Below are positions 14,161 to 20,140 of a stretch of 20,140 bases of DNA, in pieces (positions within the stretch are counted from its first letter, which is position 1; every line of letters starts with the position of its first letter). Both the position numbers and the translations under genes were made by a program. The DNA lies in assembly GCA_964392945.1 (NCBI GenBank), contig CAYMSH010000069.1:1-20140 (forward strand), read 5' to 3'. Below the pieces are notes generated by a model. The model was not told where the DNA came from. It worked only from the letters and a program-made list of their open reading frames with translations, and made no database searches. The stretch is from BS750m-G57 sp964392945. Lineage in GTDB: Bacteria; Planctomycetota; Phycisphaerae; SM23-33.

Positions 14161-15792
14161 TTACATCATTCCGCCCATTCCGCCGCCGGGCATCGGAGGC
14201 GCGGCGCCTTCGGGTTCGGGAATGTCTGAAACGATCGCGTCAGTCGTCAGCAGCAGTCCGGAGACCGAAGCTGCGTTCTGCAGTGCGGTGCGCTCGACCT
14301 TCGTAGGTACGATCACGCCGTCTTTGACCAGATCGGTGTACTTGCCTGTCAAGGCGTTGTAACCGAAGTTGGCGTCGTCGGACTCCATGACCTTGGCGGC
14401 CACGATGGCGCCTTCAAGACCGGAGTTCAACGCGATCTGCTTGATCGGAGCAACCAGTGCACGACGGATGATGTCGACGCCTGTCTTCTCGTCGCCGGTG
14501 GCCTTGACCTTCTTCAGGGCGTCCAGAGCGCGGATATCGGCGGTTCCGCCGCCGGGCAGGATGCCTTCTTCGACCGCGGCGCGGCAGGCGTGCAGCGCGT
14601 CTTCAACGCGGGCCTTCTTCTCTTTCATCTCGACTTCAGTCGCAGCGCCAACGTTGATCTGGGCTACGCCGCCCGAGAGCTTGGCCAGACGCTCTTCGAG
14701 CTTCTCGCGATCGTATTCGCTGTCGGTGTTTTCGATCTGGGCCTTGATCTGTTCTATTCGGGCCTGGATCTCGCCAGTGGAGCCGATGCCTTCGATGATC
14801 GTGGTGTTGTCCTTGTCGATCCGGATACGCTTGGCCGAACCGAGATCGCCCAGTTCGACAGCTTCAAGGGCGATGCCCATGTCTTCCATGATCGCCTTGC
14901 CGCCGGTCAGGATCGCGATGTCGCGAAGCATCTCTTTGCGGCGATCGCCGAAGCCGGGCGCCTTGACGGCGACTACCTGCAGCGTTCCGCGAAGCTTGTT
15001 GATAACCAGCGTGGCCAGGGCCTCGCCGTCAACTTCTTCAGCGATGATTACGAGGGGACGACCGGCCTTGGAGACAGTCTCCAGCAGCGGGACGAGGTCC
15101 TTGATGTTGCTGATCTTCTTCTCGTGGATGAGAATCAGCGGCTTGCTCATGTCGCATTCCATCGTCTCGATCTTGGTCACGAAGTGAGGCGAGCTGTAAC
15201 CGCGATCAAACTGCATGCCTTCGACGAGGTCCACGGAAGTCTCGATTCCCTGTCCTTCTTCAACGGTGATAACGCCGTCTTTACCAACTTTGTCCATCGC
15301 GTCGGCGATCTTCTTGCCGATCTCTGCGTCCTGGTTGGCCGCACACGTTCCGACCTGTGCGATCTCCTTGGACGAGGTCACGGGGTTGGAATTCTTCTCG
15401 AGCTCGGCCACGATCGCCGTTACGGCCTTGTCGATGCCGCGCTTCAGCTGCATCGCCTTGGCGCCGGCGGTTACGTTCTTGAGGCCTTCTTCGAAAATTG
15501 CTTCTGCGTAGATCGTCGCGGTGGTGGTTCCGTCGCCGGCTACGTTTGACGTCTTGGAAGCTACTTCCTTGACCATCTGTGCGCCGATGTTCTCGTTGGC
15601 GTCTTCCAGTTCGATTTCCTTGGCGACGCTTACGCCGTCTTTGGTGACTGTCGGCGAACCGTAGCTCTTCTCCAGGACGACTACTCGCCCCGTTGGTCCG
15701 AGGGTGACCTTGACCGCACGTGCCAGCTGCTTAACGCCGCGACGAATACTTTCGCGTGCTTCGGTGTCGAATGAGATATTCTTCTTTGCCAT
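14161..15792 (-). CDS. groEL: chaperonin GroEL (Hsp60)
   Basis: A 543-aa cytoplasmic chaperonin subunit, close to the usual 548. It forms the double-ring ATP-driven folding chamber with GroES. Seen in the sequence: MAKKNISFDTEARESI start, TLGPTGRVVVLEKSYG nucleotide-binding segment, GDGTTTAT with the conserved Asp87, the apical KAPGFGDRRKEML, GILPGGGTA, and a C-terminal GGGMGGMM tail of the kind found in canonical GroELs. GGAGC lies about 9 nt before ATG. It follows groES by 113 nt with nothing recognisable in the gap, and ends in a strong terminator. Assignment is secure; whether the genome has further groEL copies cannot be seen here. Confidence 0.98.
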   Translation of the reverse strand: MAKKNISFDTEARESIRRGVKQLARAVKVTLGPTGRVVVLEKSYGSPTVTKDGVSVAKEIELEDANENIGAQMVKEVASKTSNVAGDGTTTATIYAEAIFEEGLKNVTAGAKAMQLKRGIDKAVTAIVAELEKNSNPVTSSKEIAQVGTCAANQDAEIGKKIADAMDKVGKDGVITVEEGQGIETSVDLVEGMQFDRGYSSPHFVTKIETMECDMSKPLILIHEKKISNIKDLVPLLETVSKAGRPLVIIAEEVDGEALATLVINKLRGTLQVVAVKAPGFGDRRKEMLRDIAILTGGKAIMEDMGIALEAVELGDLGSAKRIRIDKDNTTIIEGIGSTGEIQARIEQIKAQIENTDSEYDREKLEERLAKLSGGVAQINVGAATEVEMKEKKARVEDALHACRAAVEEGILPGGGTADIRALDALKKVKATGDEKTGVDIIRRALVAPIKQIALNSGLEGAIVAAKVMESDDANFGYNALTGKYTDLVKDGVIVPTKVERTALQNAASVSGLLLTTDAIVSDIPEPEGAAPPMPGGGMGGMM

Positions 15793-15905
15793 CTGTGTTG
15801 CTCCGAAAGCTTTTTTTTGGTTTAAAATGTTCTTTGCTGTTGTGATTATGCGTTACGCCATCGCACTGATGTCGGCGACGACCCGGCCTGCTGTTGCTGC
15901 GGCGC

Positions 15906-16208
15906 CTAGCTGAGGATAGCCAGGATGTCGCTCTCGTCCATCAGCATGTACTCTTCGCCCTCGACTTTGATCTCGGTTCCGCCGTAGCTGGAGAACAGGA
16001 CCACGTCGCCGGCTTTGACCTGGAAGTCGGCGCGTGTGCCGTCATCCAGAACTTTTCCATCGCCAAGAGACAGGATCGTCCCGCGACGGGGTTTTTCCCT
16101 GGCGCTGTCGGGCAGTACGATTCCGCCGCTGGTCATCTCTTCAGCTTCGAGACGCTTGATCAGTACTTTTTCGCCCAGGGGACGAATCTTCGGGGTCTTC
16201 TTGGCCAT
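15906..16208 (-). CDS. groES: co-chaperonin GroES (Hsp10)
   Basis: A 100-aa co-chaperonin capping GroEL. The beta-barrel pattern is typical: IRPLGEKVLIKRLEAEE, the mobile loop MTSGGIVLPDSAREKP, GTILSLGDGK, VKAGDVVLFSSYGGTEIKVEGEEYMLMDESDILAIL. AAGGAGC about 7 nt upstream sets the start. It is the first gene of the groES-groEL operon. I searched its upstream region for a CIRCE element (TTAGCACTC-N9-GAGTGCTAA) and for a sigma-32-type promoter and saw neither, so heat-shock control, if any, uses another signal. Confidence 0.97.
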   Translation of the reverse strand: MAKKTPKIRPLGEKVLIKRLEAEEMTSGGIVLPDSAREKPRRGTILSLGDGKVLDDGTRADFQVKAGDVVLFSSYGGTEIKVEGEEYMLMDESDILAILS

Positions 16209-16309
16209 TCTTGTTGCTCCTTAGCTTTTCTTTGACCTTTGAAATCTTAATAAGGTTAATCGTTGTAGGTATGCTCTAACGCCCGCGGCGTAATCTGTTG
16301 TGTGCAGGG

Positions 16310-16339
16310 AGTATCTTTTTTCAGCGACGAACACGTCCA
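16310..16339 (-). promoter_or_regulatory. groES: weak candidate groES promoter
   Basis: The minus strand shows TGGACG (16339-16334), an 18-nt spacer with an A-run, and GATACT (16315-16310), about 100 nt before groES. It is the best sigma-70-like match I found on this strand, but modest. Confidence 0.28.
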
Positions 16340-16475
16340 GGCGACATGTACAAAAAGCTGCACGTCGTCCGTTCTGTGTTTGCAACCCCGGCGCCACAAA
16401 CCTTATCTACCGCCCGAATAAGCAGTTAAGGCGTTACCCCTACCGCAACCGACAACAAGAAACCTGCCGATAGCG

Positions 16476-16504
16476 TTGCAATGCGCACGTGCGTCTGCAA
16501 TAAT
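16476..16504 (+). promoter_or_regulatory. rpsB: candidate upstream rpsB promoter with palindromic spacer
   Basis: TTGCAA (16476-16481), 17-nt spacer, AATAAT (16499-16504). The spacer contains the perfect 10-bp palindrome CGCACGTGCG (16484-16493), flanked by TTGCA and TGCAA arms. A repressor bound there would block RNA polymerase. It lies 260 bp before rpsB; sequence pattern only. Confidence 0.35.
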
Positions 16505-16593
16505 GACAGTCCAAGCCGCGACGCTCAGATGTCGATTGTCAGCAATTTGAATGACTTGCGACAAGCTTTTTCCCACCAAACACCGGAAAATGC

Positions 16594-16622
16594 TTGACGC
16601 AGCCCCGCTAACTGGCTAAACT
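16594..16622 (+). promoter_or_regulatory. rpsB: candidate main rpsB operon promoter
   Basis: TTGACG (16594-16599), a 17-nt spacer and TAAACT (16617-16622): 5 of 6 and 4 of 6 consensus bases with ideal spacing. It predicts a transcript start near 16629 and a leader of about 135 nt before rpsB, long enough for S2 autoregulation as known in other bacteria. Confidence 0.55.
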
Positions 16623-16763
16623 TTTCGGACTTTGTGTGACTAGCCGGGTGCTTGTAGCTCCCAACGGCAATAAAAGTTACACGCGAATGATCCCTGTTAA
16701 TCAGATGCCCACGGACCGGATGTTACGGATCAATCCGGATCGCTCCGGGGCGGAGGCGGTACT

Positions 16764-17843
16764 ATGGCGGCTAACGAACTTGTAAAGCAACTTATCGACG
16801 CGGGCATCCACTTCGGACACAGAGTAGGCAGATGGAATCCGAAAATGAAGCCCTATATTTTCGGTAAACGCAATCTCATTCACATCATCAATGTGAAGGA
16901 AACGATTCGCGGAATACTCGCGGCCAGGAAGTTCCTGACCAATGTAGTAGCTTCCGGTAAAGATGTTGTCTTTGTCGGCACCAAACGGCAAGCCCGCAAG
17001 GCCGTCCAGGACGGAGCCGACGAAATCGGAATGCACTGGGTCATCGATCGCTGGCTCGGCGGAACGCTAACGAACTTCCGCGAAATCAGGCGCAGAGTAA
17101 CCCGCCTGGACGAGCTCGAGCAGATGGAAGCCGACGGACTTATGGACGCCTACTCCAAGAAGCAAGGCTCCAAGCTCCGTCGCGAACAGCGCAAGATTAC
17201 ACGAAACCTCGGCGGCATCAGAAAGATGACCTCCGTCCCCGGCGCCATGGTCGTTATCGACCAGAAACGCGAAATCATAGCGATCAAGGAAGCCAGGAAG
17301 CTGCACATCCCGGTTATCGCACTGATCGACACCGACAGCGATCCGGATCTCGTCGACATTCCGATCCCCGGAAACGACGACGCGATGAAGGCTATCTCGC
17401 TGATCATCGGTACGCTTGTCGAAGCGACACAGGCTGGCCTGGCCGGCCGAGCGGCCAAGACTGACAAGGCCTCCGAGCCTCAGAGGCGCCGAAGCCGCAG
17501 AGCCACGACTGCTCGCGCTGACGACGCAGCGGCAGCCCCGGCCCCGGCCGCTGCTCCGGCCCCCGCCGCAGAAGCACCAGCGGCAAGCGAACCTGTCGTC
17601 GCACCGGCTCCGGCAGTTGAAACGCCCGCCGAAGCTCCGGCTGTTGAGGCGCCCGTTGAAGCTCCGGCTGTTGAGGCGCCCGTTGAAGCTCCGGCAGTCG
17701 AGGCCCCGGTTGAAACTCCGCCAGTGGCCGCCGCGCCGGCGCCTGAAGCGGCCCCGGCCGTGCAGGAAGACCTGCCGGTCGCTGAAATCGTAACCGATGT
17801 TGAAGTTACCGACACTACTGACGAAACGCCCGCACAGGCGTAA
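16764..17843 (+). CDS. rpsB: 30S ribosomal protein S2 with long Ala/Pro/Glu tail
   Basis: A 359-aa protein; the S2 core is normally about 230-250 aa. The core is clear: LIDAGIHFGHRVGRWNPKMKPYIFGKRN, FVGTKRQARKAV, WVIDRWLGGTLTNF, the KKQGSKLRREQRKITRNLGGI helical region, PVIALIDTDSDPDLVDIPIPGNDDA. S2 is assembled late on the 30S subunit and is needed for S1 binding in other bacteria. From about residue 235 it changes to a basic stretch (QRRRSRRATTA) and then a low-complexity tail with three 9-residue repeats (EAPAVEAPV, 290-316), ending acidic. CGGAGG (16751-16756), 7 nt before ATG, sets the start. It heads the rpsB-tsf-pyrH-frr operon. Confidence 0.97.
   Translation: MAANELVKQLIDAGIHFGHRVGRWNPKMKPYIFGKRNLIHIINVKETIRGILAARKFLTNVVASGKDVVFVGTKRQARKAVQDGADEIGMHWVIDRWLGGTLTNFREIRRRVTRLDELEQMEADGLMDAYSKKQGSKLRREQRKITRNLGGIRKMTSVPGAMVVIDQKREIIAIKEARKLHIPVIALIDTDSDPDLVDIPIPGNDDAMKAISLIIGTLVEATQAGLAGRAAKTDKASEPQRRRSRRATTARADDAAAAPAPAAAPAPAAEAPAASEPVVAPAPAVETPAEAPAVEAPVEAPAVEAPVEAPAVEAPVETPPVAAAPAPEAAPAVQEDLPVAEIVTDVEVTDTTDETPAQA
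17631..17711 (+). repeat. rpsB: three 27-bp tandem repeats inside rpsB
   Basis: Units at 17631-17657, 17658-17684 and 17685-17711. The first two are identical; the third differs at several third-codon positions. Each encodes EAPAVEAPV. The repeat is in frame, so slippage would change tail length by 9 residues without breaking the protein. Confidence 0.92.
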
Positions 17844-17861
17844 ACACCGCATAAATAACTA

Positions 17862-17907
17862 CCCACCGCCAAGAACTGTGCGGCGGGCCTCTGATCTTTA
17901 AAAGATC
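17862..17907 (+). promoter_or_regulatory. two hairpins between rpsB and tsf
   Basis: CCCACCGC (17862-17869) pairs with GCGGCGGG (17880-17887) with one mismatch, followed by the perfect dyad GATCTTT-A-AAAGATC (17893-17907). There is no U-run, so I do not call a terminator; it could stabilise, process or attenuate the message. Position before the tsf ribosome site GGAG (17913-17916) resembles the partial terminators reported between rpsB and tsf elsewhere. Confidence 0.35.
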
Positions 17908-17921
17908 ATTCTGGAGCAAAA

Positions 17922-18707
17922 ATGGCTGACATAACTGCTGCAATGGTAAAAGCCCTGAGAGACGAGACCGGGCTTGGTATGATGGAATGCAAGAAGGCGC
18001 TGATCGCCAACGACGGCGACGTCGAGAAGGCCAAAGACGCACTGAGAGCCAAAGGTCTGGCGACCGCAGAGAAGCGATCCGCACGCGACACCAAAGAAGG
18101 CGTTGTGCTGCTTTCAAAAGGCGAAGGACAGGCCACGATGGTCGAAGTCGTCTGCGAAACCGACTTCTGCGCACGCAACGATGAATTCAAGGCGATGGCC
18201 GCCGATGTCCTGACCCTGGCGACAGCCGCCGACGAAGGCGACGTTCAGGCCAGCGATGAAATCAACGCCCGCGTTCAGACCACACTGGCGATGATCGGCG
18301 AGAACATGTCGTACTCACGCGGCGTGAAGATCTGCGCTGAGACCATCGGAAGCTATGCTCACCACAACGGCAAGGTCGGCGTTCTCGTCGGTATCACCGG
18401 ACAACTCGACGAAGAGACCCTCAACGGACTCTGCATGCACATCGCATTTGCAGATCCGATCGGGATCACCGGCGACGATGTCCCCGAAGAGCTGGTGGCC
18501 AAGGAAAAGCAGATCGCCATGGCCCAGGCCATCGAGTCCGGCAAGAACGAAGAGATCGCCGAGAAGATGGTTGTCGGCAAGCTTCGCAAGTTCATCGCCT
18601 CCAAGGCCCTCGTCGAGCAGGCCTACGTTGTCGACGACAAGAAGCAGGTAAAGGACATCCTCGGCGACGCCACGATTAAGGCCTTCGCCAGATTCGCCAT
18701 TAACTAA
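17922..18707 (+). CDS. tsf: translation elongation factor Ts
   Basis: A 261-aa nucleotide-exchange factor that releases GDP from EF-Tu in the cytoplasm. The N-terminal UBA-like domain is visible (ITAAMVKALRDETGLGMMECKKALIANDGDVEKAKDALRAKG), then the EF-Tu-contact segment VEVVCETDFCARNDEF, where the usual Val of TDFVARN is Cys, then VLVGITGQLDEETLNGLCMHIAFADP and the C-terminal QAYVVDDKKQVKDIL. It is slightly shorter than the E. coli protein. GGAG lies 5 nt before ATG. It lies 78 nt after rpsB, the classic arrangement, and 36 nt before pyrH. Confidence 0.97.
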   Translation: MADITAAMVKALRDETGLGMMECKKALIANDGDVEKAKDALRAKGLATAEKRSARDTKEGVVLLSKGEGQATMVEVVCETDFCARNDEFKAMAADVLTLATAADEGDVQASDEINARVQTTLAMIGENMSYSRGVKICAETIGSYAHHNGKVGVLVGITGQLDEETLNGLCMHIAFADPIGITGDDVPEELVAKEKQIAMAQAIESGKNEEIAEKMVVGKLRKFIASKALVEQAYVVDDKKQVKDILGDATIKAFARFAIN

Positions 18708-18743
18708 CTAATCGCCGCACCGCCACCGCGGAGAAACCACACC

Positions 18744-19463
18744 ATGCCGGAACCGGCATACAAGAGAATACTGCTGAAAGTCTCTGGAGAGAGCATGTGC
18801 CTCCCGGAGAGTTACGGTGTGGACGCCCCTGCTGTCGAAGCCCTGGTTGACGAAATAGAGCCAGTGGCCCGACTCGGTGTTGAAATCGTACTGGTTGTCG
18901 GCGGCGGAAACCTCATCCGCGGCAGACAACTGGCCGACGATCCCAACATCCTGCGAACTACGGCCGATCAGATGGGCATGCTCGGGACAGTCATAAACGC
19001 ACTGGCCCTGGGCGATGCACTCAACGGACGCGGAATGCCCGCCCGAGTGCTTAGCGCCGTCGGATCGCCGAATGTCTGCCAGACATACTCGATACGCGAA
19101 GCGAGAAAGCAGCTGGATAAGGGTCGCATAGTAATATCGGCCGGCGGAACGGGAAATCCGTTCTTCACCACTGACACCTGCGCCTCGCTGCGAGCCAGCG
19201 AACTTGACGCAAACGCAGTGGTTAAAGCCACAAAGGTTGACGGAGTCTTCGATTCGGACCCGATGCTGAACCCCAGCGCCAAACGATACGACAAGCTGAC
19301 ATACGCCAAAGTGCTCGAAGATCGCCTCGGCGTTATGGATCTTTCGGCGATCTCCATGTGCATGGAAAACGATATCAAGATACTCGTACTGCAGATTTCC
19401 AAACCGGGAAACCTCCTGGCGGCGGTCTGCGGACAGGAAGTCGGAACCATCGTCTCACAATGA
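18744..19463 (+). CDS. pyrH: UMP kinase
   Basis: A 239-aa amino-acid-kinase-fold enzyme that phosphorylates UMP to UDP with ATP in pyrimidine synthesis; the bacterial enzyme is hexameric and usually allosterically controlled by GTP and UTP. Visible motifs: YKRILLKVSGES (6-17), VVGGGNLIRG (51-60), ADQMGMLGTVINALAL, SAGGTGNPFFTTDT (132-145), KATKVDGVFDSDP, and VMDLSAISMCMENDIKI. The length matches the family. GCGGAGA about 12 nt upstream acts as ribosome site. It is the third gene of the operon, 16 nt before frr, which matches the order common in many phyla. Confidence 0.97.
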   Translation: MPEPAYKRILLKVSGESMCLPESYGVDAPAVEALVDEIEPVARLGVEIVLVVGGGNLIRGRQLADDPNILRTTADQMGMLGTVINALALGDALNGRGMPARVLSAVGSPNVCQTYSIREARKQLDKGRIVISAGGTGNPFFTTDTCASLRASELDANAVVKATKVDGVFDSDPMLNPSAKRYDKLTYAKVLEDRLGVMDLSAISMCMENDIKILVLQISKPGNLLAAVCGQEVGTIVSQ

Positions 19464-19479
19464 CCTTGGGAGCTGAATT

Positions 19480-20040
19480 ATGCCTATCGATGATATCATC
19501 TTATTAGTCGAAGACGAAATGGACTCAGCGGTCAAGTACCTGCGAGCCGAATTTGCGGGCATCAGGACCGGAAGGGCCTCATCGGGGCTCGTCGACCACC
19601 TGAAGGTCGAATACTACGGCTCTCCGACCGATCTGAGGCAGCTTGCCTCGATCGCGACGCCGGAGGCCAACCTGATCGTGATCAAGCCGTTCGATCCGAC
19701 GGGAATAAAGGACATCGAGAAAGCCATTAAGGCCTCGGACCTTGGTATTAACCCGATGATGGACGGCAAGATTATCCGCCTGCAGGTCCCGCCGCTGTCG
19801 ATGGAAAGAAGGCAGCAGTTGATCGGGCAGTTGAAGAAGATGGCCGAAGCCTCACGCGTGACGCTACGCAACGCTCGACGCGACGGAAACAAGACCGCCG
19901 ACAAAGAGCAAAAGGATTCGCAGATGACCGAAGACGAATGCAAGAACTGCAAAGAACTCATCCAGGATCTGATAAAGAAGTTTGAAGGCCAGGTAAACGA
20001 AGCACTGGCCGCCAAGACCGTAGAGATCCAGGAAACGTAG
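19480..20040 (+). CDS. frr: ribosome recycling factor
   Basis: A 186-aa factor that, with EF-G, splits post-termination ribosomes. The two-domain signature is present: AVKYLRAEFAGIRTGRASSGLVDHLKVEYYGSPTDLRQLASI, PEANLIVIKPFDPTGIKDIEKAIKASDLGINPMMDGKIIRLQVPPLSMERRQQL, and the helical bundle end RVTLRNARRDGNKTADK. Length equals the E. coli protein within one or two residues. A small CKNC motif near residue 153 is unusual but not known to matter. GGGAG (19468-19472) precedes ATG. The gene ends 24 nt before a tRNA. Confidence 0.97.
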   Translation: MPIDDIILLVEDEMDSAVKYLRAEFAGIRTGRASSGLVDHLKVEYYGSPTDLRQLASIATPEANLIVIKPFDPTGIKDIEKAIKASDLGINPMMDGKIIRLQVPPLSMERRQQLIGQLKKMAEASRVTLRNARRDGNKTADKEQKDSQMTEDECKNCKELIQDLIKKFEGQVNEALAAKTVEIQET

Positions 20041-20064
20041 AATTACAACCAAATAGCCGACCGC

Positions 20065-20137
20065 GGGAGAGTAGCTCAATTGGTAGAGCAACGCCCTTTT
20101 AAGGCGTAGGTCCTGGGTTCGAGTCCCAGCTCTCTCA
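20065..20137 (+). tRNA. tRNA-Lys (anticodon TTT)
   Basis: A full cloverleaf can be drawn by hand: acceptor stem GGGAGAG (20065-20071) with CTCTCTC (20130-20136, one G-T pair), D arm GCTC...GAGC, anticodon stem ACGCC/GGCGT around loop CTTTTAA with anticodon TTT at 20098-20100, T arm CTGGG-TTCGAGT-CCCAG, and discriminator A at 20137. The 3' CCA is not encoded (TTA follows), so it must be added enzymatically. It reads AAA/AAG lysine codons. It is probably co-transcribed with frr or read from its own promoter; the gap of 24 nt is too short to hold a full promoter apart from frr. Confidence 0.97.
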
Positions 20138-20140
20138 TTA

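Larger units (their letters stand above)
16209..16763. other. 555-bp divergent intergenic region
   Basis: No convincing gene on either strand. It carries the upstream signals of groES to the left and of rpsB to the right, including two plus-strand promoter candidates, a dyad in the spacer of the first, and a run of CGGAT-like repeats near the rpsB ribosome site (about 16717-16745) that might form leader-RNA structure. No CIRCE element, CRISPR repeat or mobile-element end was seen. Confidence 0.7.

Noticed and set aside
17067..17852. 261-codon minus-strand frame rich in Arg, Gly and Ser
   Set aside because: It is the mirror of the rpsB low-complexity tail; composition is forced by the Ala/Pro codons.
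17862..17907. Intrinsic terminator after rpsB
   Set aside because: The stems lack a following U-run and tsf belongs to the same conserved operon.
1..20140. CRISPR arrays, insertion sequences, phage or defence genes
   Set aside because: I saw no direct-repeat arrays, transposase or integrase motifs, or terminal inverted repeats; the only tandem DNA repeats are those within rpsB.

Overview
The window most likely comes from a planctomycete of the Phycisphaerae type. The evidence is the high-G+C codon use, a GroEL with a GGM-type tail, an rpsB-tsf-pyrH-frr cluster, and above all a run of large exported proteins that combine a beta-propeller with CxxCH heme motifs, a protein style typical of that phylum. 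Placement below phylum is inference.

From about 14,090 down to base 1, on the minus strand, lies a six-gene cluster that reads like one operon. In transcription order it holds: a secreted parallel beta-helix protein (13961-12795); a secreted protein joining a five-bladed-propeller glycosidase-like half to a SASA/CE6-type esterase half (12696-10537); a propeller/di-heme protein, overlapping the previous gene by ATGA and broken by a +1 frameshift near 9838 (10540-7936); two closely related F5/8C + propeller + tri-heme proteins (7846-4865 and 4837-1880); and a LamG + propeller protein that runs off the window (1848-<1). Spacings are short (-4 to about 100 nt) and all six products carry signal peptides. 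The last four resemble the alpha subunit of anammox hydrazine synthase (HzsA-like, 'HZS_alpha' superfamily). No HzsB or HzsC is present, so hydrazine synthesis is not implied. A plausible reading is a secreted, polysaccharide-linked set of redox or binding proteins of unknown function; this is the part most worth follow-up.

Between about 14,084 and 16,208 is groES-groEL, also on the minus strand, ending in a strong intrinsic terminator that separates it from the six-gene cluster. A 555-bp divergent intergenic region (16209-16763) holds candidate promoters for groES and for the ribosomal operon, plus a dyad-symmetric site.

From 16,764 to the right end, on the plus strand, lies a translation/nucleotide operon: rpsB (with a long Ala/Pro/Glu-rich repeat tail), tsf, pyrH and frr, followed by tRNA-Lys(TTT). 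These are housekeeping genes in a conserved order.
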